This document shows positions 1 to 12,594 of a stretch of 64,000 nt of DNA, piece by piece; the first letter of the stretch is position 1; every line of letters begins with the position of its first letter. The position numbers and the translations under genes were made by a program. Source of the DNA: Dromiciops gliroides (lineage: Eukaryota > Chordata > Mammalia > Microbiotheria > Microbiotheriidae); assembly GCF_019393635.1 (NCBI RefSeq), contig NC_057866.1:277830874-277894873 (forward strand), in the 5' to 3' direction. Under the pieces are notes generated by a model. It was not told the DNA's origin. It saw only the letters and a program-made list of their open reading frames with translations, and did no database searches.

Positions 1-1021
1 GACCTGGTACGTGGGGTTGACAGCGATCTTAGAAGGATGGAGACTGGGAGAGGTGCCCAGCACTGCTGCAGGGCAGTGATGCTCCTGATTCTCCAAAAAG
101 GGAAGAGAATGAAGTCTGTTATACGAAGGCCAATGAGCATGATTTCAGGGACAGCCTTCATTCTACATCCATCAATCAAGGAAAGCATTGGTCAATCCCT
201 GCCAAGGAAGCTGAACCCCAAAGCACTGGCCAGTGTGGTTCCATCCTGAGTAGGTTGGGCTAGGAGAACATTAATTCCTTTTGGTAGCCAGGGTATTAAC
301 TTGGTCAGTAGATGGGGAACGGTGCAGATATCACTGGCATTTTATCAAAGCACTTCAAAAAAAACCCTCATGTTATTCTTGTGGTAAAGATGGGGAGAAT
401 AGGCAATGATAATATTAAATGAATTGGAAACTAGCTGAATGGCTGGACCTAAAGAGGAGTCAGTCATCACAGGATGTCGACTCAAAAGGAGGTCTCTAGA
501 GGAGGGTCCCTGGGATCCGTGCTTGGCTCTGTGGGTGCTCTTTTATCTTTTTATCAGTGACTTAGATTAAGGCATAGAGGACAACCTTATCAGATCTTCA
601 CATGCCACAAGCTGGTAGGGACAGAGGACATACTGGATGAGAGAGTCGCGATCCAAGAAAGACTTTGAAAGGAGAGAACATTGCGATGAATCGGAGAAGA
701 CAAAATTTAATAGGGATGGATGTGCCATCTTAAACTTGACCCATACCGTGTGGACCATCCACTAACAACCCCCTCCTCCACCCAGATCTCTTTCAGACCA
801 ACTACAATCAGTCGTGCTTGTCCACCATCTTGTACCTATGAAGTCCATTTTTAACACAAGGGTAGTAATGTATATCTCCTGAATTTCAGCTTATTTAATT
901 TGGTCTTTGCTTGGTTCTCCAGTCTCCTTTGTTGCAATAGCTGCTGGTCGTCAGCCTGCCTCAGGTCTCTCCCCACTCCTGTCTATCCTCACTTCAGCCA
1001 ACAAAGGGATTTTCCTAAAGC

Positions 1022-1117
1022 TCAGCACTCTCTCTCTCTCTCCCTCTCTCTCTCTCCCTCTCTGTCTCTGTATCACACACACATACAGTCTCACACACAC
1101 ACACACTCACAGACATA

Positions 1118-1165
<48 letters not shown>
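1022..1165. repeat. compound (CT)n / (CA)n microsatellite
   Basis: Interrupted CT repeats to about 1,075, then interrupted and pure CA repeats. Confidence 0.95.
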
Positions 1166-1166
<1 letters not shown>

Positions 1167-1167
1167 G

Positions 1168-1620
1168 CTCTAGTGGCTCCCCATTTACCCTAGGATCAAA
1201 TATGGAATTCCCTGTCTTGGTTTAAAAGACCTTCACGTCCTGCCCTCCACACCCCCCCCCCCGCCCACCTTTCCAGCCTTACACCTTATTCAATCCGGTG
1301 ACACGGGCCTCCTGGCTGTTCCACGAACTTGACCCTCCATCTCTTGGCTCTGTTCCCCATTCCTGGAATATTCTCCCTCCTCTTCTCCGACTCCTGACCT
1401 TCCCGGCTTCCTTGAAGTCGCTACTAAATGCCTACCTCCTACAGGAAGCTTCTCCAAGCACTTTTTATTCTAGAGCCCTCACTCAGCTGACTACTGTCTA
1501 TTTATCCTGTCTATAGCTTGTTTGTTCATATGTGTTTGTTGTTCCCCTCCCCCCCATTAGATTTTTTTTTATCCCCATCACTTAGCACAGTGACTGGCAC
1601 CAGTAAGCACTTAATCAATC
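1168..1620 (+). mobile_element. L2 3' end
   Basis: Old LINE2 3' region: tggctccccatttaccctag, then cctacaggaagcttctcc and ttatcctgtctatagcttgt, ending at cttagcacagtgactggcac and agtaagcacttaatcaat. Confidence 0.75.
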
Positions 1621-1639
1621 CTTGTTTTGTTTTTGCTTT

Positions 1640-1762
1640 GAGGCAATCAGGTTAATGAACTTCCCTGGGGTCACACAGCTAGTAAGTGTCTGAGGTCATA
1701 TTTGAACTCAGGTCCTCCTGATTCCAGGGCTGGTGCTCTGTCCACTGTGCTTTAATAAATAC
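1640..1762 (-). mobile_element. MIR/SINE relic
   Basis: ggtcacacagctagtaagtg and tttgaactcaggtcctcctg, reverse orientation, without a tail. Confidence 0.65.
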
Positions 1763-1944
1763 TTGTTGACTGGTTCCCAAACCAAGCCAATATAGGTCTT
1801 TTTGAGGACTGACACTGAGAAGTAGGTTATCTCTACCTTCACCCAAGTTTTTGATAAAAATATGAAATAGTACAAGAAACCCCTTGAGCATTCCAGTACA
1901 GACTTCCTTCGGAGGTGCCATCTAGTTACTAGTGACTGTTCTTT

Positions 1945-2085
1945 CATGCCCCCAAACCGGAAGGGACATTGGAGACTATGTATTCCATTGTTCCCATTTT
2001 CCAGAGGAAAAAACTGAGGAGTAGCAATTCACCCAAAGTCACACAGGTAGGTGGATTTGATCCCAGACCAGATGCCGGCCTGCTT
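1945..2085 (-). mobile_element. MIR relic
   Basis: ccattttccagaggaaaaaa ctgagg followed by aagtcacacaggtag. Confidence 0.65.
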
Positions 2086-2127
2086 ATTGACTGGGTTATT
2101 ATTTATTTATTATTTATTTATTTTTTG

Positions 2128-2276
2128 CCTTTTTTTTTTTTTAAAACAGGGCAATGGGGGTCAAGTGACTTGCCCAGGGTCACACAGCTAGTGTCAAGTG
2201 TCTGAGGTTGGATTCGAACTCAGGTCCTCCTGAATCCAAGGCCAGTGCTTTATCCACTGTGCCACCTAGCTGCCCC
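2128..2276 (-). mobile_element. tRNA-derived marsupial SINE
   Basis: Full-length copy, reverse orientation: T-run tail, acttgcccagggtcacacag core, head ending gccacctagctgcccc. Read on the minus strand, family members carry an A box like TGGCGCAGTGG and a B box like GAGTTCAAATCC. Confidence 0.92.
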
Positions 2277-2764
2277 ATTGACTGGGTTATAACAGGGCTT
2301 CGTTCAGGTATGCGTTGCACTGGAGGGCGGCTGGAGTCCCAGCTCTTGGATTCAGTGTCAGTACAAGGTGATTTGAGTTGGGTGGCTGGTGGAGGGGAGG
2401 CACTGACACCTGGAGGGATCAGGAAAGGTCATGTGGAGGGGGTAGGGGCTGAGCCATGCTCTGAAGGGTCCCAAGAGAAGGAGGTGGGCTAGTCCACTGT
2501 GGCTCACTTTTCAGGAAGTCGGCTCATCTTTGGGAGATCACTGTTTCCTTTCTAGGTCCATTGGGAGACCTTCTAATGAAACTTCTCAACTGTTCCCAGC
2601 ACTCCCTGTCAAATTCTTAGTCCTACCATTGGCTGACTCTGATCTCTCCTCTTTTGAAGGCCATTCTCCAGACTTTCTCCACGAGGCCCCAGAAGCCCTG
2701 GAATTCACACACTGGTGGTATCATCTACACCTGCGCCTCAACCTCTGACTGAATGGCTCCTCCC

Positions 2765-2985
2765 AGCACCCCCATGTCCTAGCATGGGTGCCTTCATTTT
2801 GGTCCCCCCCATCCCGCCCTTCCTTTTCAGCTGCCTTTTGCATGTTGTCTTACTCTATTCCAATGTAAGCTCCTTGCAGGCAGGGTTGGTCTTTCTTTCG
2901 GCTTGTATCTGTATTCCCAACCCTTAGCACAGTGCCTGGCACATAGAGTCTACTCAATGTTTGTTGACTGACTGACTGACAGATT
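2765..2985 (+). mobile_element. L2 3' tail
   Basis: Shows taagctccttgcaggcaggg, cttagcacagtgcctggcac and tactcaatgtttgttgac, the L2 terminus, followed by a short TGAC repeat. Confidence 0.75.
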
Positions 2986-3636
2986 GAAAGCCAATGTGCT
3001 CTGGAGCCCCTCCCCTTCTTTCCAGGAGTCTTCCAAGACCAGACCTACCAGCTCTTCCCATACTCAGGCCCAGACCAATACCAAGAGAAGATGTTTGGAC
3101 TCCAAATGCTCCTTCCACACAGCAATGCTGTCTCTCATAAGTCAAAAGCTGCCAACTGTTTTTAATTAAGAACAGACTCGTCAAAACACAAGGAAAATAA
3201 CACTCCCAGCGCCAATATGTGGGCTGTGGGAACAGGTGGCTCTGAATCCTGTTTCCAATGCCATCTTGGTCTGTCAAACCACCCACTTGTCTGGCAAAAA
3301 CAAATGCCTCAGCTTCCAACAAGACACACAAGTGGGTGCCTTGGGTGTAAGCCCAGCCCCCCATCCTCAAGTCAAAACAGGAGGAAAGGCATCAAAAAAG
3401 ATCAAAGAAAGAGGGGGCATAAAACTTGAGCAAGTTCAGCCTAGTGGGAGGAACACTGGTTTTGGAGTCAAAAGCCAGACGTTCATATAGTGCATCTGAC
3501 ACTGACTTGCTTTGGGACTCAGAATTTCCTGATCCATAAAATGGGCTCACAGATCTGACTTGTCATCAAGAAAGTACTAGGTAAACCCTAAAGCCCTATT
3601 TTATAGAACTTAGAGCAGAAATTCCTTGGAAATCCT

Positions 3637-3832
3637 CTAGACTAAGGCTTCTTAAATTTTTTCCACTTGCAACCCCTTTACACCTGAGAAATTTTATGCT
3701 ACCCTAGATATATAGGTGTATAAAATAGGTATACATAACCTTTTACAGTTGCCAAATTTTTCACAATCTCCACATTCAGTTATGTGACCTTATATGGGGT
3801 CTCAACCCATAGTTTTAGAAGCTAGACTCCAG
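3637..3832. mobile_element. possible non-autonomous DNA transposon
   Basis: An about 195-bp unit beginning ggcttcttaaattttttcca. Its other end, read in reverse complement, begins agcttctaaaactatgggtt, an imperfect terminal inverted repeat. Similar openings (agttcttaatctggtat; ggctcttaacctctgc) occur near 18,434 and 59,048. This is consistent with a hAT-type MITE family, but the name is unknown to me. Confidence 0.4.
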
Positions 3833-3869
3833 AACCAACAACCACATAATGTAGATGGGGCACAGGAAA

Positions 3870-4215
3870 GCTAAATACCACATTTCTTTAAGAAACTTGA
3901 CCCCACCAAGACAACTCTGAAGGACTTATGAAAAATGCAATCCAACTACAGAGAGAGAACTGATGGTGTCTGAATACAGATTGAAGCAGAATTTTTTTGT
4001 TAGTTTCTTTTTCTAAAGTTTTTTGTTTGTTTAATAAGGACATGTTTTGCATGACTACAAATGTATAACATATTGAATTTCTTGAATTCTTAAGGGGGTG
4101 TGGGGAGGGAGGGAGGAAAAGAATGTGGAGCACAAAGTTTTAAAAATCAATGTTAAAATTTGTTTTTACATGTAATTTGGGAAAATAAAATTCTAAATTA
4201 AAAAAATTTTTAAAA
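3870..4215 (+). mobile_element. L1 3' end fragment
   Basis: Contains the marsupial L1 3' UTR landmarks: gaatacagattgaagcaga, a T-rich stretch, a G-rich patch near 4,095, ttttacatgtaatttggga and an AATAAA-A-rich end. Confidence 0.8.
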
Positions 4216-4589
4216 AGAAAAAAGAAATTGTACTCCATATGATTGGAGATAAAATATTAAATCTTTAAAAGAAAAGAAATTGAACTCTGTTGGGCATATC
4301 TATTAATAAAAACTTTCTTCCATTGTCTTACAAATTTGTAAATAAACCAATAAATAAATCTTACAAATAAATATTTATAACTAAATATCCATTTTAATAA
4401 ATAAGAAAGCATACAATCAGCAGGTCATTGGGATAGTGACCTTCCAATGCTCCTGGTCAATGCCCTTCTTTCCCCTCTTTTTCCTGCTTTCTCTACCTTT
4501 TATGTGGTTTACAACTTTCGTAGCTATAGCCCTTCCCACCCCCACCAGCTGTCCAGTATCCACATCAACTGTAGACAATAGAGCTGCGT

Positions 4590-5560
4590 ATTTGATTACA
4601 TAAAATGTAAAATTTTTTGCACAAACAAAATTAAGGTAGTTAAAATTGGAAGAGAAGCAAGTAAATGGGGGAAATATTTGTAGCAAACTTCTCTGATAAA
4701 GATATAGAATTGCTGAGATATATAGGAAGTTAATTCAAATTTATAAGAATAAGAGCAATTCTCCAATTGATAAATCATCAAATGACATGAACAGGTAGTT
4801 TTCAAGGGAAAAAAGTCTAAGCTATCAACAATCATATGAAAAAAAGGCGTTCTAAATCACTAATAATGACAGAAATGCAAATTAAAACAAACTCTGAGGT
4901 TCCACCTCATACCTATCTGGTTGACACCATTGACCAAAAATAGTAAATGACAAATGCTGGAGAGGCAATGTGGACAAGGGCACTCGTACTGTTTTTTGGT
5001 TTTTTGGTTTTTTTTGCGGGGCAATGGGGGTTAAGTGACTTGCCCAGGGTCACACAGCTAGTAAGTGTCAGGTGTCTGAGGCCGAATTTGAACTCAGGTC
5101 CTCCTGAATCCAGGGCCAATGCTTTATGCACTGCGCCACCTAGCCACCCCCACTCATGTACTGTTGATGGGACTGTGACCTGGTTTAGCCATTCTAGAAA
5201 GCAATTTAGAATTGTGTCCCCCAAGCCATTAAGCTGTGTAGATCCAGAGATGCCCCTACCAGGTCTATATACCCCCAAGAGATCAGAGAAAGAGAAAAGG
5301 GACCCATAATGACAACAATGTTCTAGCAGCTCTTCTGGTGGTGGCTAAGAATTGGAAACTGAGGGGATGCCCATCAACTGGAGAATGGCCGCACAAGTCG
5401 TGGCATATGATTGTAATGGAATGCTAGTGTGTTATAAGAAATGATGGAGGGATGGTTTTAGGAAAACCTGGGAAGGCTTATATGAACTGATGAAAAGTGA
5501 GGGGAGAAGGAGAGGAAGGGAAGAGGGGAAGAAGGCAGATCTTCATTTGGAAAATAAATT
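4590..5560 (+). mobile_element. L1 ORF2 end / 3' fragment
   Basis: Same element class as 8,880-9,540, e.g. ttttgcacaaacaaaa, caaatgctggagaggcaatg and tataagaaatgatg. A SINE interrupts it at 4,990-5,151. Frames are broken throughout. Confidence 0.82.
4990..5151 (-). mobile_element. tRNA-derived SINE inside an L1 fragment
   Basis: Antisense copy interrupting the L1 3' region at 4,590-5,560, which resumes after it with a short duplicated cactc at both junctions. Confidence 0.9.
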
Positions 5561-5796
5561 TAATTTAAAAAAAGAAAATAGGTCAAACACAGTAAACACA
5601 CACATGATACAGACCCTCCTAAAGACAGCTAGCCACTCTCTCCAACACTTAAATAGGGCACCTATTATTAGGGTTCACAGTCCTCACCTTCTTTGGGCCT
5701 CATGTGACCAGTGACTGGACACCCGGATACCCACTGGCCTTCATAGCTGCTGCCCATTTGGAGCATTAGGTTTGTGGGGTTTTCTTGGGAGTTCCT

Positions 5797-5797
<1 letters not shown>

Positions 5798-5888
<91 letters not shown>
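5798..5888. repeat. compound (TG)n(AG)n microsatellite
   Basis: Pure TG to about 5,850, then pure AG; no interruptions. Confidence 0.97.
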
Positions 5889-5890
<2 letters not shown>

Positions 5891-5984
5891 GTCTCTTTTG
5901 GTCTGTGGACCCAGGCTAGGGTGCCTACCCTTGGACCCCCTATCTATATCTATTAAGGGCTGTTTCCTCCAATGAGTCACAGAA

Positions 5985-6162
5985 TCACAGATTTAGAGTT
6001 TGAAAGAACCTTAGAGGCCACTGAGTCAACCTCCTTCCCATTTTAGAGATGAGGAAACTGAGGCACAGAGATTTGCTCAGGGTCACGTGGCTACTAAGTG
6101 TGGGATTTGAACACATCTTCCTGACTCCAAGTCCAGAGCACCAGTCACTATACAGCCTCACT
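5985..6162 (-). mobile_element. MIR
   Basis: Well-preserved: ttttagagatgaggaaactg, aggcacagag, ctcagggtcacgtggctact. Confidence 0.8.
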
Positions 6163-6221
6163 TCTCTGTTCCTGGCTGGCCAAGGACATTTTCCTTAACC
6201 TTGCCTTTGTCTGCCCTCTAA

Positions 6222-6356
6222 GAGGGGAGAGGAGAAGGGAGGGGAAAGGAGGGGAGGAGAGGGGAGAGGAGGGGAGGGGAGGAGAGGGGAGAGGAGGGGA
6301 GGGGAGGAGAGGGGAGTGGAGGAGAGTGGAGGAGAGGAGAGGGGAGGGGAGGAGAG
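6222..6356. repeat. purine-only GGGGA/GGAGA minisatellite
   Basis: About 135 bp of almost only G and A on the plus strand, with a ggagaggggagaggagggga-like unit and many GGGG runs. Confidence 0.95.
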
Positions 6357-6819
6357 TGCTTCTGCTTGCTGACAGATCCACCGGAGCTAAAGGCAGCTGT
6401 TTTCTGGGCTTGGCCTGCCTTGGTTTGTAAACACTTCCCACTGAAAAAAACAACCGATCTCTTTTTTTCTCTGAAACCCGCCCCCAGCCCAGACTCTTGA
6501 AGGATGCCTGGGAGGCCTGATAAGGCTGGACGGGAGCCCTGGAGTCTGCTTTCTGGGCCCACCCTGCCTTTGTGTGACTTGCTTGGGAGGGTGGTACAGG
6601 ATACTGAAACCAACTGGAGTGGAACCCCCCAGCCAGCTGGCCAGGGAGGAGCCACGTGACCGTCCTTAAGTTGGTCTTGCTCTCTTCACTGACTTGGTCA
6701 TTCTGTAATCCAGTTACTTCTGGTTGACATTCTGGAATTTTGATAGTGATAAGACTGAGCCAGCTGTAAGGTAACCTAGCAAAACTAGAAAGGGTCCCAA
6801 GGATCCATCTTGGGGAGGA

Positions 6820-6995
6820 AGTACAGTGACTTGGAAAGAACAGGGGGACAGCTAACCTGAGGTCAGTTTTCAGCTCAGCCTCTGACTTTCTACGCGACGG
6901 TCAGCAATATTTAGGGCCTCAATTTCCTCATCTGTGAAATGGGAATGATCATGGGGTTGTTGTGAAGAGAGCCCCTTATGAGTATCAGAGGACTA
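6820..6995 (+). mobile_element. MIR relic
   Basis: tttcctcatctgtgaaatgg and ttgttgtgaagag, plus orientation. Confidence 0.65.
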
Positions 6996-7408
6996 CACAA
7001 ATGCACTGAACAAGGTTAAACTGTTTACTTTCTTCGATGGGGAAAGGATGCATATCACCCTTTAGAATATCAAGGAGTCTACTTAGACTCAGGGTCTGGG
7101 TGTGATTATTTTGTTGAGATGATCTCAAAAAACAAATGGCAGGGTGAGAAAGGAGAATGCACTGGGAGAGAGGGAAAAGGAAGAGTAAGAATGGGGGAAA
7201 TTATCTCATGAAAGGGGCGCAGAAGAAGGAGTTTATACAATGTAAGAAATGGAAGGGAATGGGCAACACCTGAGCCTCTTTCTCCTGTGAACTGGTTTAA
7301 GGAAGGAAGAATAAACATACTCACAGAGTTGGGTATAGCAATTCATCTTCCTCAGTAGGGAAGTAGCAAAGAAAGGAAGAGAACACGAGAGAGGGTGCTT
7401 TAAGAGAG

Positions 7409-7488
7409 GTTGTGTCAGACACTTAACACTTGCTAGCTGTGTGACCCTGGGCAAGTCACTTAACCCTCATTTTCCCACCCCCCAAAAG
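7409..7488 (+). mobile_element. tRNA-derived SINE, 3' half only
   Basis: The match begins at gtgtcagacacttaacactt and runs to the tail; the pol III head is missing. Confidence 0.8.
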
Positions 7489-7619
7489 AGGTTGTGGTCA
7501 GAAGCAAAACAAACTCTTGAGGAGGGAATAGGTTAAAAAAAGAAAAGGGTAAAAAATAGAAAGGGAGGAAATGCTATATAAACTGAAAAAAATAGGCAAA
7601 GAAGGAGTCCCACCAAATT

Positions 7620-9940
7620 TTTTTCTGTGGCCTTTTCTATTTCAAATATGACCTTGAACCAGGGAAAGTCAAAAGAGAAAGAAAACTATAAACCAATTCC
7701 ATAAGTGATGCAAAAATGTTAAATAAAATACTAGCAAGAAGATTACAGCAAAGTATCATAAAGATATTGTGAAGAAATTTAAGGAATAAGCACAGACAAC
7801 AAAAAACCAAAACTATCACTTTTTTTGCAGATGATTTGATGGTTTGCCTAGAAAACCACAGAGTCAACCGGAAAACTAATTGAATCAATGAACAACTTTG
7901 GCATAGTTGAAGAATATAAAATAAACCCACAAAAGTAATCAGCATTTCTATAAACTACCAACAAAATCTAGCAGGAAGAGAAAGAAAATGTCCATTTAAA
8001 ATAATTGCATGGGCAGCTAGGTGGCGCAGTGGATAAAGCACTGGCCCTGGATTCTGGAGGACCTGAGTTCAAATTCAGTCTCAGACACTTGACACTAGCT
8101 GTGTGACCCTGGGCAAGTCACTTAACCCTTATTGCCCTGCAAAAAAAAAAATTGCAGACAGTATAAAATATTTGGGAGTATAGCTGCCAAAACATACATA
8201 GGAACTATATGAACACAATTGCAAAACACTCTTTACACAAATAAAGACAGATCTAAGTTATTGAAGAAATATTAATTGTTCATGGGTAGGCCAAGCTAAC
8301 ATAATACAGATTACAATACTACCTAAATTAATTCACTTATTCAGTGCTATACCAATCAAACTACCAAAAAATTACTTTCTAGAGTGAGAAAAAAAATAAC
8401 AATTTTTTTAAGGAACAAAAGGTTAAGAATATCAAGATAATCAATAAAAAATGTGAAGGGGGCCCAGCAGTAGCAGATTTCAAACTATAGCACAAATCTG
8501 TAATCATCCAAACAAGTTTGGTGCTGGGTAAGAAATAGAGAGATTGGTCAATGGAACAGTTAGGTATACATATGATATACAGAATTAAATGTGCACAGTA
8601 ACCTAGTGTTTGATAAACCCACAGATCCCAGCTGTTGGGGCAAGAGCTCAGTATTTGACAAAAACTTCGGAAAACTTTTAAGGAGTCTGGCAGAAATTAG
8701 ACATAGGCCAGCGTCTCATACTGTGTACCAAGATGATCTTAAAGTGGGTTCATCATTTAGGCATAAAAAATAATATCATTGAAGCAGGGAAGAAATTATA
8801 TGTCAGATCTATGGAAAGAGGAAGGGTTCAAACAAGAGATAAAGAGGTTCATTGGAGGTCATGTGGATAATTTTTATCAAATAAAAATTTTTGCACAAAC
8901 AAAACCAATGTAACTAAAATGAGAATAAAAGCAGGAAACTGGGGGAAAATCTTTGCAGCCAATTTCTCTGATAAAAGTCTCATTTTAAAAATATGATGGG
9001 AAACTGAGTCAAATTTACAAGAACAAGAGCCATTCCCCAACTGGTAGTTAATAGATACGAATAGGCAGTTTTCAGAGGAAGAAATCAAAGCTATCAATAG
9101 ACATATTAAAAATGCTCTAAATCATTAATAATTAGAGAAATACAAATTAAAACAACTCTGAAGTACTACCTCACACCCATCAGATTAATTAAAATGGAAA
9201 AAAAGAAAAATGGCAAATGCTGGGAGGGATGTAGGAAAATAGTTATAATAATGCAATGCTGTTGGAGTTGTGAACTAGCCCAGCAATTCTGGAGAAGAAT
9301 TTGTAACTATCCCCTTTGATCTAGCAGTGCTGCTACTAGGTATATACCCCAAAGAGAACAAAGAAAATGGGAGAGGACCTAACTGTACAAAAATATTTAT
9401 AACAGCTCTCTTTTTAGTGGTAGCAAAGAATTATAAACCAAGGGGATACCCATCAACAAATTTTGACATATAAATATGATGGAATATTATTGTGCTATAA
9501 GAAGTGATGAAGGGGATGGTTTCAGAAAAAAAAATGAGGAAGATTTGAATAAACTGATGAAGAGAGAAATGAGCAGAACCAGGAGAACAATGAACACAAT
9601 GACAATAATATTGTAATGATGATCAACTATGAAAGACTTAGTAATTCTGATCAATATAATACCTAAACACAATTCAAAAGAACTCATAATGAAAATGTTC
9701 TCCACCTCTAGATAAAGAACCGATGGACTCAGTGGGCAGACTGAAGAACTTTTTGTTCTTTCTTTATTTTTCTTCTTTTTTTTTTGGAGGGTGGGAACAT
9801 GACTAATGCAGAAATATGTTTTAAATAATTATATGTATAATGGTTATCATCTTTCTTGCCTTCTCAGTGGGTGGGCAAGGAGGTGGAATGAGGTAGAGAA
9901 TTTGGAACTGAAGATCAATTTTAAAAAAATATATTAAGGG
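7620..9940 (+). mobile_element. L1, reverse transcriptase part to 3' end
   Basis: The longest L1 copy here. Reading plus, 7,820-7,870 encodes an RT-like FADDLMVCLEN motif, followed by a decayed ORF2 C-terminus with many stops, the 3' UTR and an A-rich end. A SINE is inserted at 8,009-8,153. It is 5'-truncated and inactive. Confidence 0.85.
8009..8153 (+). mobile_element. tRNA-derived SINE inside L1 ORF2 relic
   Basis: Complete head, B-box region and A10 tail. L1 sequence continues on both sides. Confidence 0.92.
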
Positions 9941-9942
9941 GG

Positions 9943-10129
9943 GGGCAACTAGGTAGTGCAGTGGATAAAGCATTGGCCCTGGATTCAGGAGGACTTGAGT
10001 TCAAATCCAGCCTCAAACAATTGACACTTACTAGCTGTGAGACCCTGGGCAAGTCACTTAGCCCTCATTGCCCTGCAACAAAACAAAACAAAACAAAACA
10101 AAACAACAACAACAACAACAACAACAACA
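9943..10129 (+). mobile_element. tRNA-derived SINE with (AAAAC)n(AAC)n tail
   Basis: Inserted directly after the A-rich end of an L1. The tail has grown into a short AAAAC then AAC microsatellite. Confidence 0.9.
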
Positions 10130-10139
10130 AATATATTAA

Positions 10140-10285
10140 GGGGGCAGCTAGGTGGTGCAGTGGACAAAGCACCAGCTCTGGATTCAGGAGGACCTGAGTT
10201 CTAATCCGGCCATAGACACTTGATGCTTACTAGCTGTGTGATCCTGGGCAAGTCATTTAACCCTCATTGCCCTGCAAAAAAAAAT
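10140..10285 (+). mobile_element. tRNA-derived SINE, adjacent second copy
   Basis: Begins about 10 bp after the previous SINE tail; the same atatattaag flank precedes both, suggesting insertion into nearby A-rich targets. Confidence 0.9.
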
Positions 10286-10315
10286 TAAATTAAAAATATA
10301 TATTAAAAAAAAAGA

Positions 10316-10556
10316 AAAATGCTACCAATCTACAACTAGAGATCTGATGGAATCAGGTTGCACATTAAAGCATATGTTTCCTTTATTTTTCTTGCTTTTT
10401 TTCTTTTCCTAGAATATGGTCAATGCAGAAATATGTTTTGCATGACTTCATATGTATACTGGGTATCATATTTCTTGCCTTCTCAATGGGTACAAGAGGA
10501 GTGAAGGTAGGGAAAAAATTTGGAACAAAAAAATTAGTGAATAAATAAATTTTTTA
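10316..10556 (+). mobile_element. L1 3' terminal fragment
   Basis: A short second L1 tail: aatatgttttgcatgacttc, ttcttgccttctcaatgggt, aaatttggaac, then an A-rich end. Confidence 0.75.
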
Positions 10557-10559
10557 TAA

Positions 10560-11130
10560 AGGGGAGAATGACAGATATGTACAAAAATATTTATACCAGC
10601 TCTTTTAGTGGTGGTAAAGAATTGTAAACTTAGGGAATGCCTATCTATTGGAGAATATGTAAACAAGTTATTGTAATGTGATGCAATACTCCTGTGTTAT
10701 TAGAAATGATGAAGGGGATCATTTCAGAAGAACTTGGGAAGACCTGTGTGAACTAATGCAAAGTGAAGTGAGCAGAACCAAGAGAACATTGTACACAGTA
10801 ACAGTAATATTGTAATGATGATCAACTGTGAAAGACTTAGATGGATACAATGAACCACCACAATTCCAACGACTCGATGAAAAATGCTGCCCTCTTCCAG
10901 AGAGAGAATGAATGGACTCAGAGGGCAGGCTGAAGCAGATTTTTTCTTTGTATATTTTGGGAATACTGTTAGTGTGGAAATGTGTTTTGTTTGACTACAC
11001 ATATTTGTCATGAGTTTTATTTTTCCTGCTTTCTCAGTAGGTTGGTGGATGGAGTGGTAGGGGCAGGGAGAGAATTTGAAGCTAAAAAAAAAAGAGTAAA
11101 ATGTCTGTTTTAAACAAAAGAAAGAAAATA
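10560..11130 (+). mobile_element. L1 3' fragment
   Basis: Third L1 end in a row. It starts in the ORF2 end (gtacaaaaatatttatacc), continues through aacattgtacacagtaacag and ends in an A-rich tract. The head-to-tail L1 pile-up spans 7.6-11.1 kb. Confidence 0.8.
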
Positions 11131-11279
11131 AAAATCAGTAGCTCTGGGCAGGATGGATTGGAGTTTGGAATCAGGAGACCATTTGGAAAGCTCCTGCCCC
11201 ACAGAGAGGGTCTTTGACCCCAGAGCCAGCTGTACCAAACAGCCTTCTTCCCAGGGTGTCTCCCTAACTGTGGTGTTAT

Positions 11280-11405
11280 GAAGGAGTCATGGATTCATCA
11301 CCCCAGGGTTCAAAATCCAGCTCCAGCACTCGCAGGCTGTGTGACCTGGGAGAGTCCATAAGCCTCTTTTTCTTCATCTGCAGAATGAGGCCAATGATAC
11401 CCTGT
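11280..11405 (+). mobile_element. MIR relic
   Basis: caggctgtgtgacctgggag then cttcatctgcagaatgagg. Confidence 0.65.
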
Positions 11406-12594
11406 AGCCTCCCTCCCCCCACCCTGCCCCAGGAGCTGAAGGAGTGTGTGGCCCACTGGAAGGCATTGCAGAAATGTGAAGTGGTCATTCTCAGTTCTGT
11501 CACTGGAGGGGTGCAGATTGGCAGGGGCTCATGCCTCTTCTCACAGCCAATGACTCTCTCCTCTGGGGGGAAGCTCCCCTGTAACAATCAGGGATGTGGG
11601 TGGAGAGCCCCCAGTGTTGCTGCCCAGCCTCAGGCTTACAAGGGTGGGCAGAGGATCCCAAGCTGGTCAGTGTCTAGGACTAGGGCTTCTGATGCCTACT
11701 CGTCCCTCAAGGCTGCACTCCTTGAGAGCCCCCATTTCAGCCTGGGGGCCTGCCAACTCTCCCTGCTGGGTGGGCAGCAAAGCCCACCTTGTTTCATGTT
11801 TCCATTCTCTCTGTGATGTTCTCTGGCATGAATCCCTCCCTAGCCATGGCCCACAGGGCAGCATGGGCACAAGCCAACCACCGATGGAACGCAAGCTATC
11901 ATTAAGGATGCCTGTGACCAGAAGTAGGCCTGTGTGACAGTGCCCATGGCATAACAAGATTGAGAAGTAACCAGAGGCAGCCCCCAAGAGCATCAGGGGT
12001 CTTCCTCATCTTAGGAGAACCGGGGGAAGGCCAAGTACACAGGGCGCACAGTAGGTATTCTGGAGGCTGGATGGGAAGGCAGACCAGAACCCCACCCAGT
12101 GGGCTGGCATGAAAAGGATTGCAATCTTCCCCAGTGGAGGGCCAGTCCCCATGCTAAGGAGGATGCCATGAATCCCCATCAGTGTCACAGTAAACTCTGG
12201 TCTGGGGTCGACTCCACCCTCACCTTCCTAGCTCCCATCAGTGTCTGCTCCTGAAGAGGATGGGCTGGCTCCCAGACAGAAACCACACCTGCTTCTGTTC
12301 TCCCTGCCAGGCGAACCTCTGCCACTGAGGGCCACTGTCCTCAGAAGAGGCTGACAGCCATAAAGTAGGTCCCGATGCCATCTAGTGGGCCCTGCCCGGA
12401 CATCATTCTGCAAGCTCCCAGAAACCATCAGATAACACCTGGAGGGGCCCCAGAGAGCCCTCTCCTGGCTCCCCATCATCTGTAGGGCCACCCTCTGCAA
12501 CACCTATGAGGCTGCTGAATGTCCTAACCACAGAGCTCTCCCCAACCCCCCCTGCCCCAAGCTGTGTGGTCCCCATACAGTAGAAAGAAGAGGT

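Noticed and set aside
6148-6655. Pro-Leu-Ser repeat ORFs
   Set aside because: Caused by the purine-only minisatellite, not by a protein.
11289-11816. 175-codon plus-strand ORF
   Set aside because: GC-rich intron sequence starting in a MIR relic. No family resemblance, and the opposite strand is open as well.
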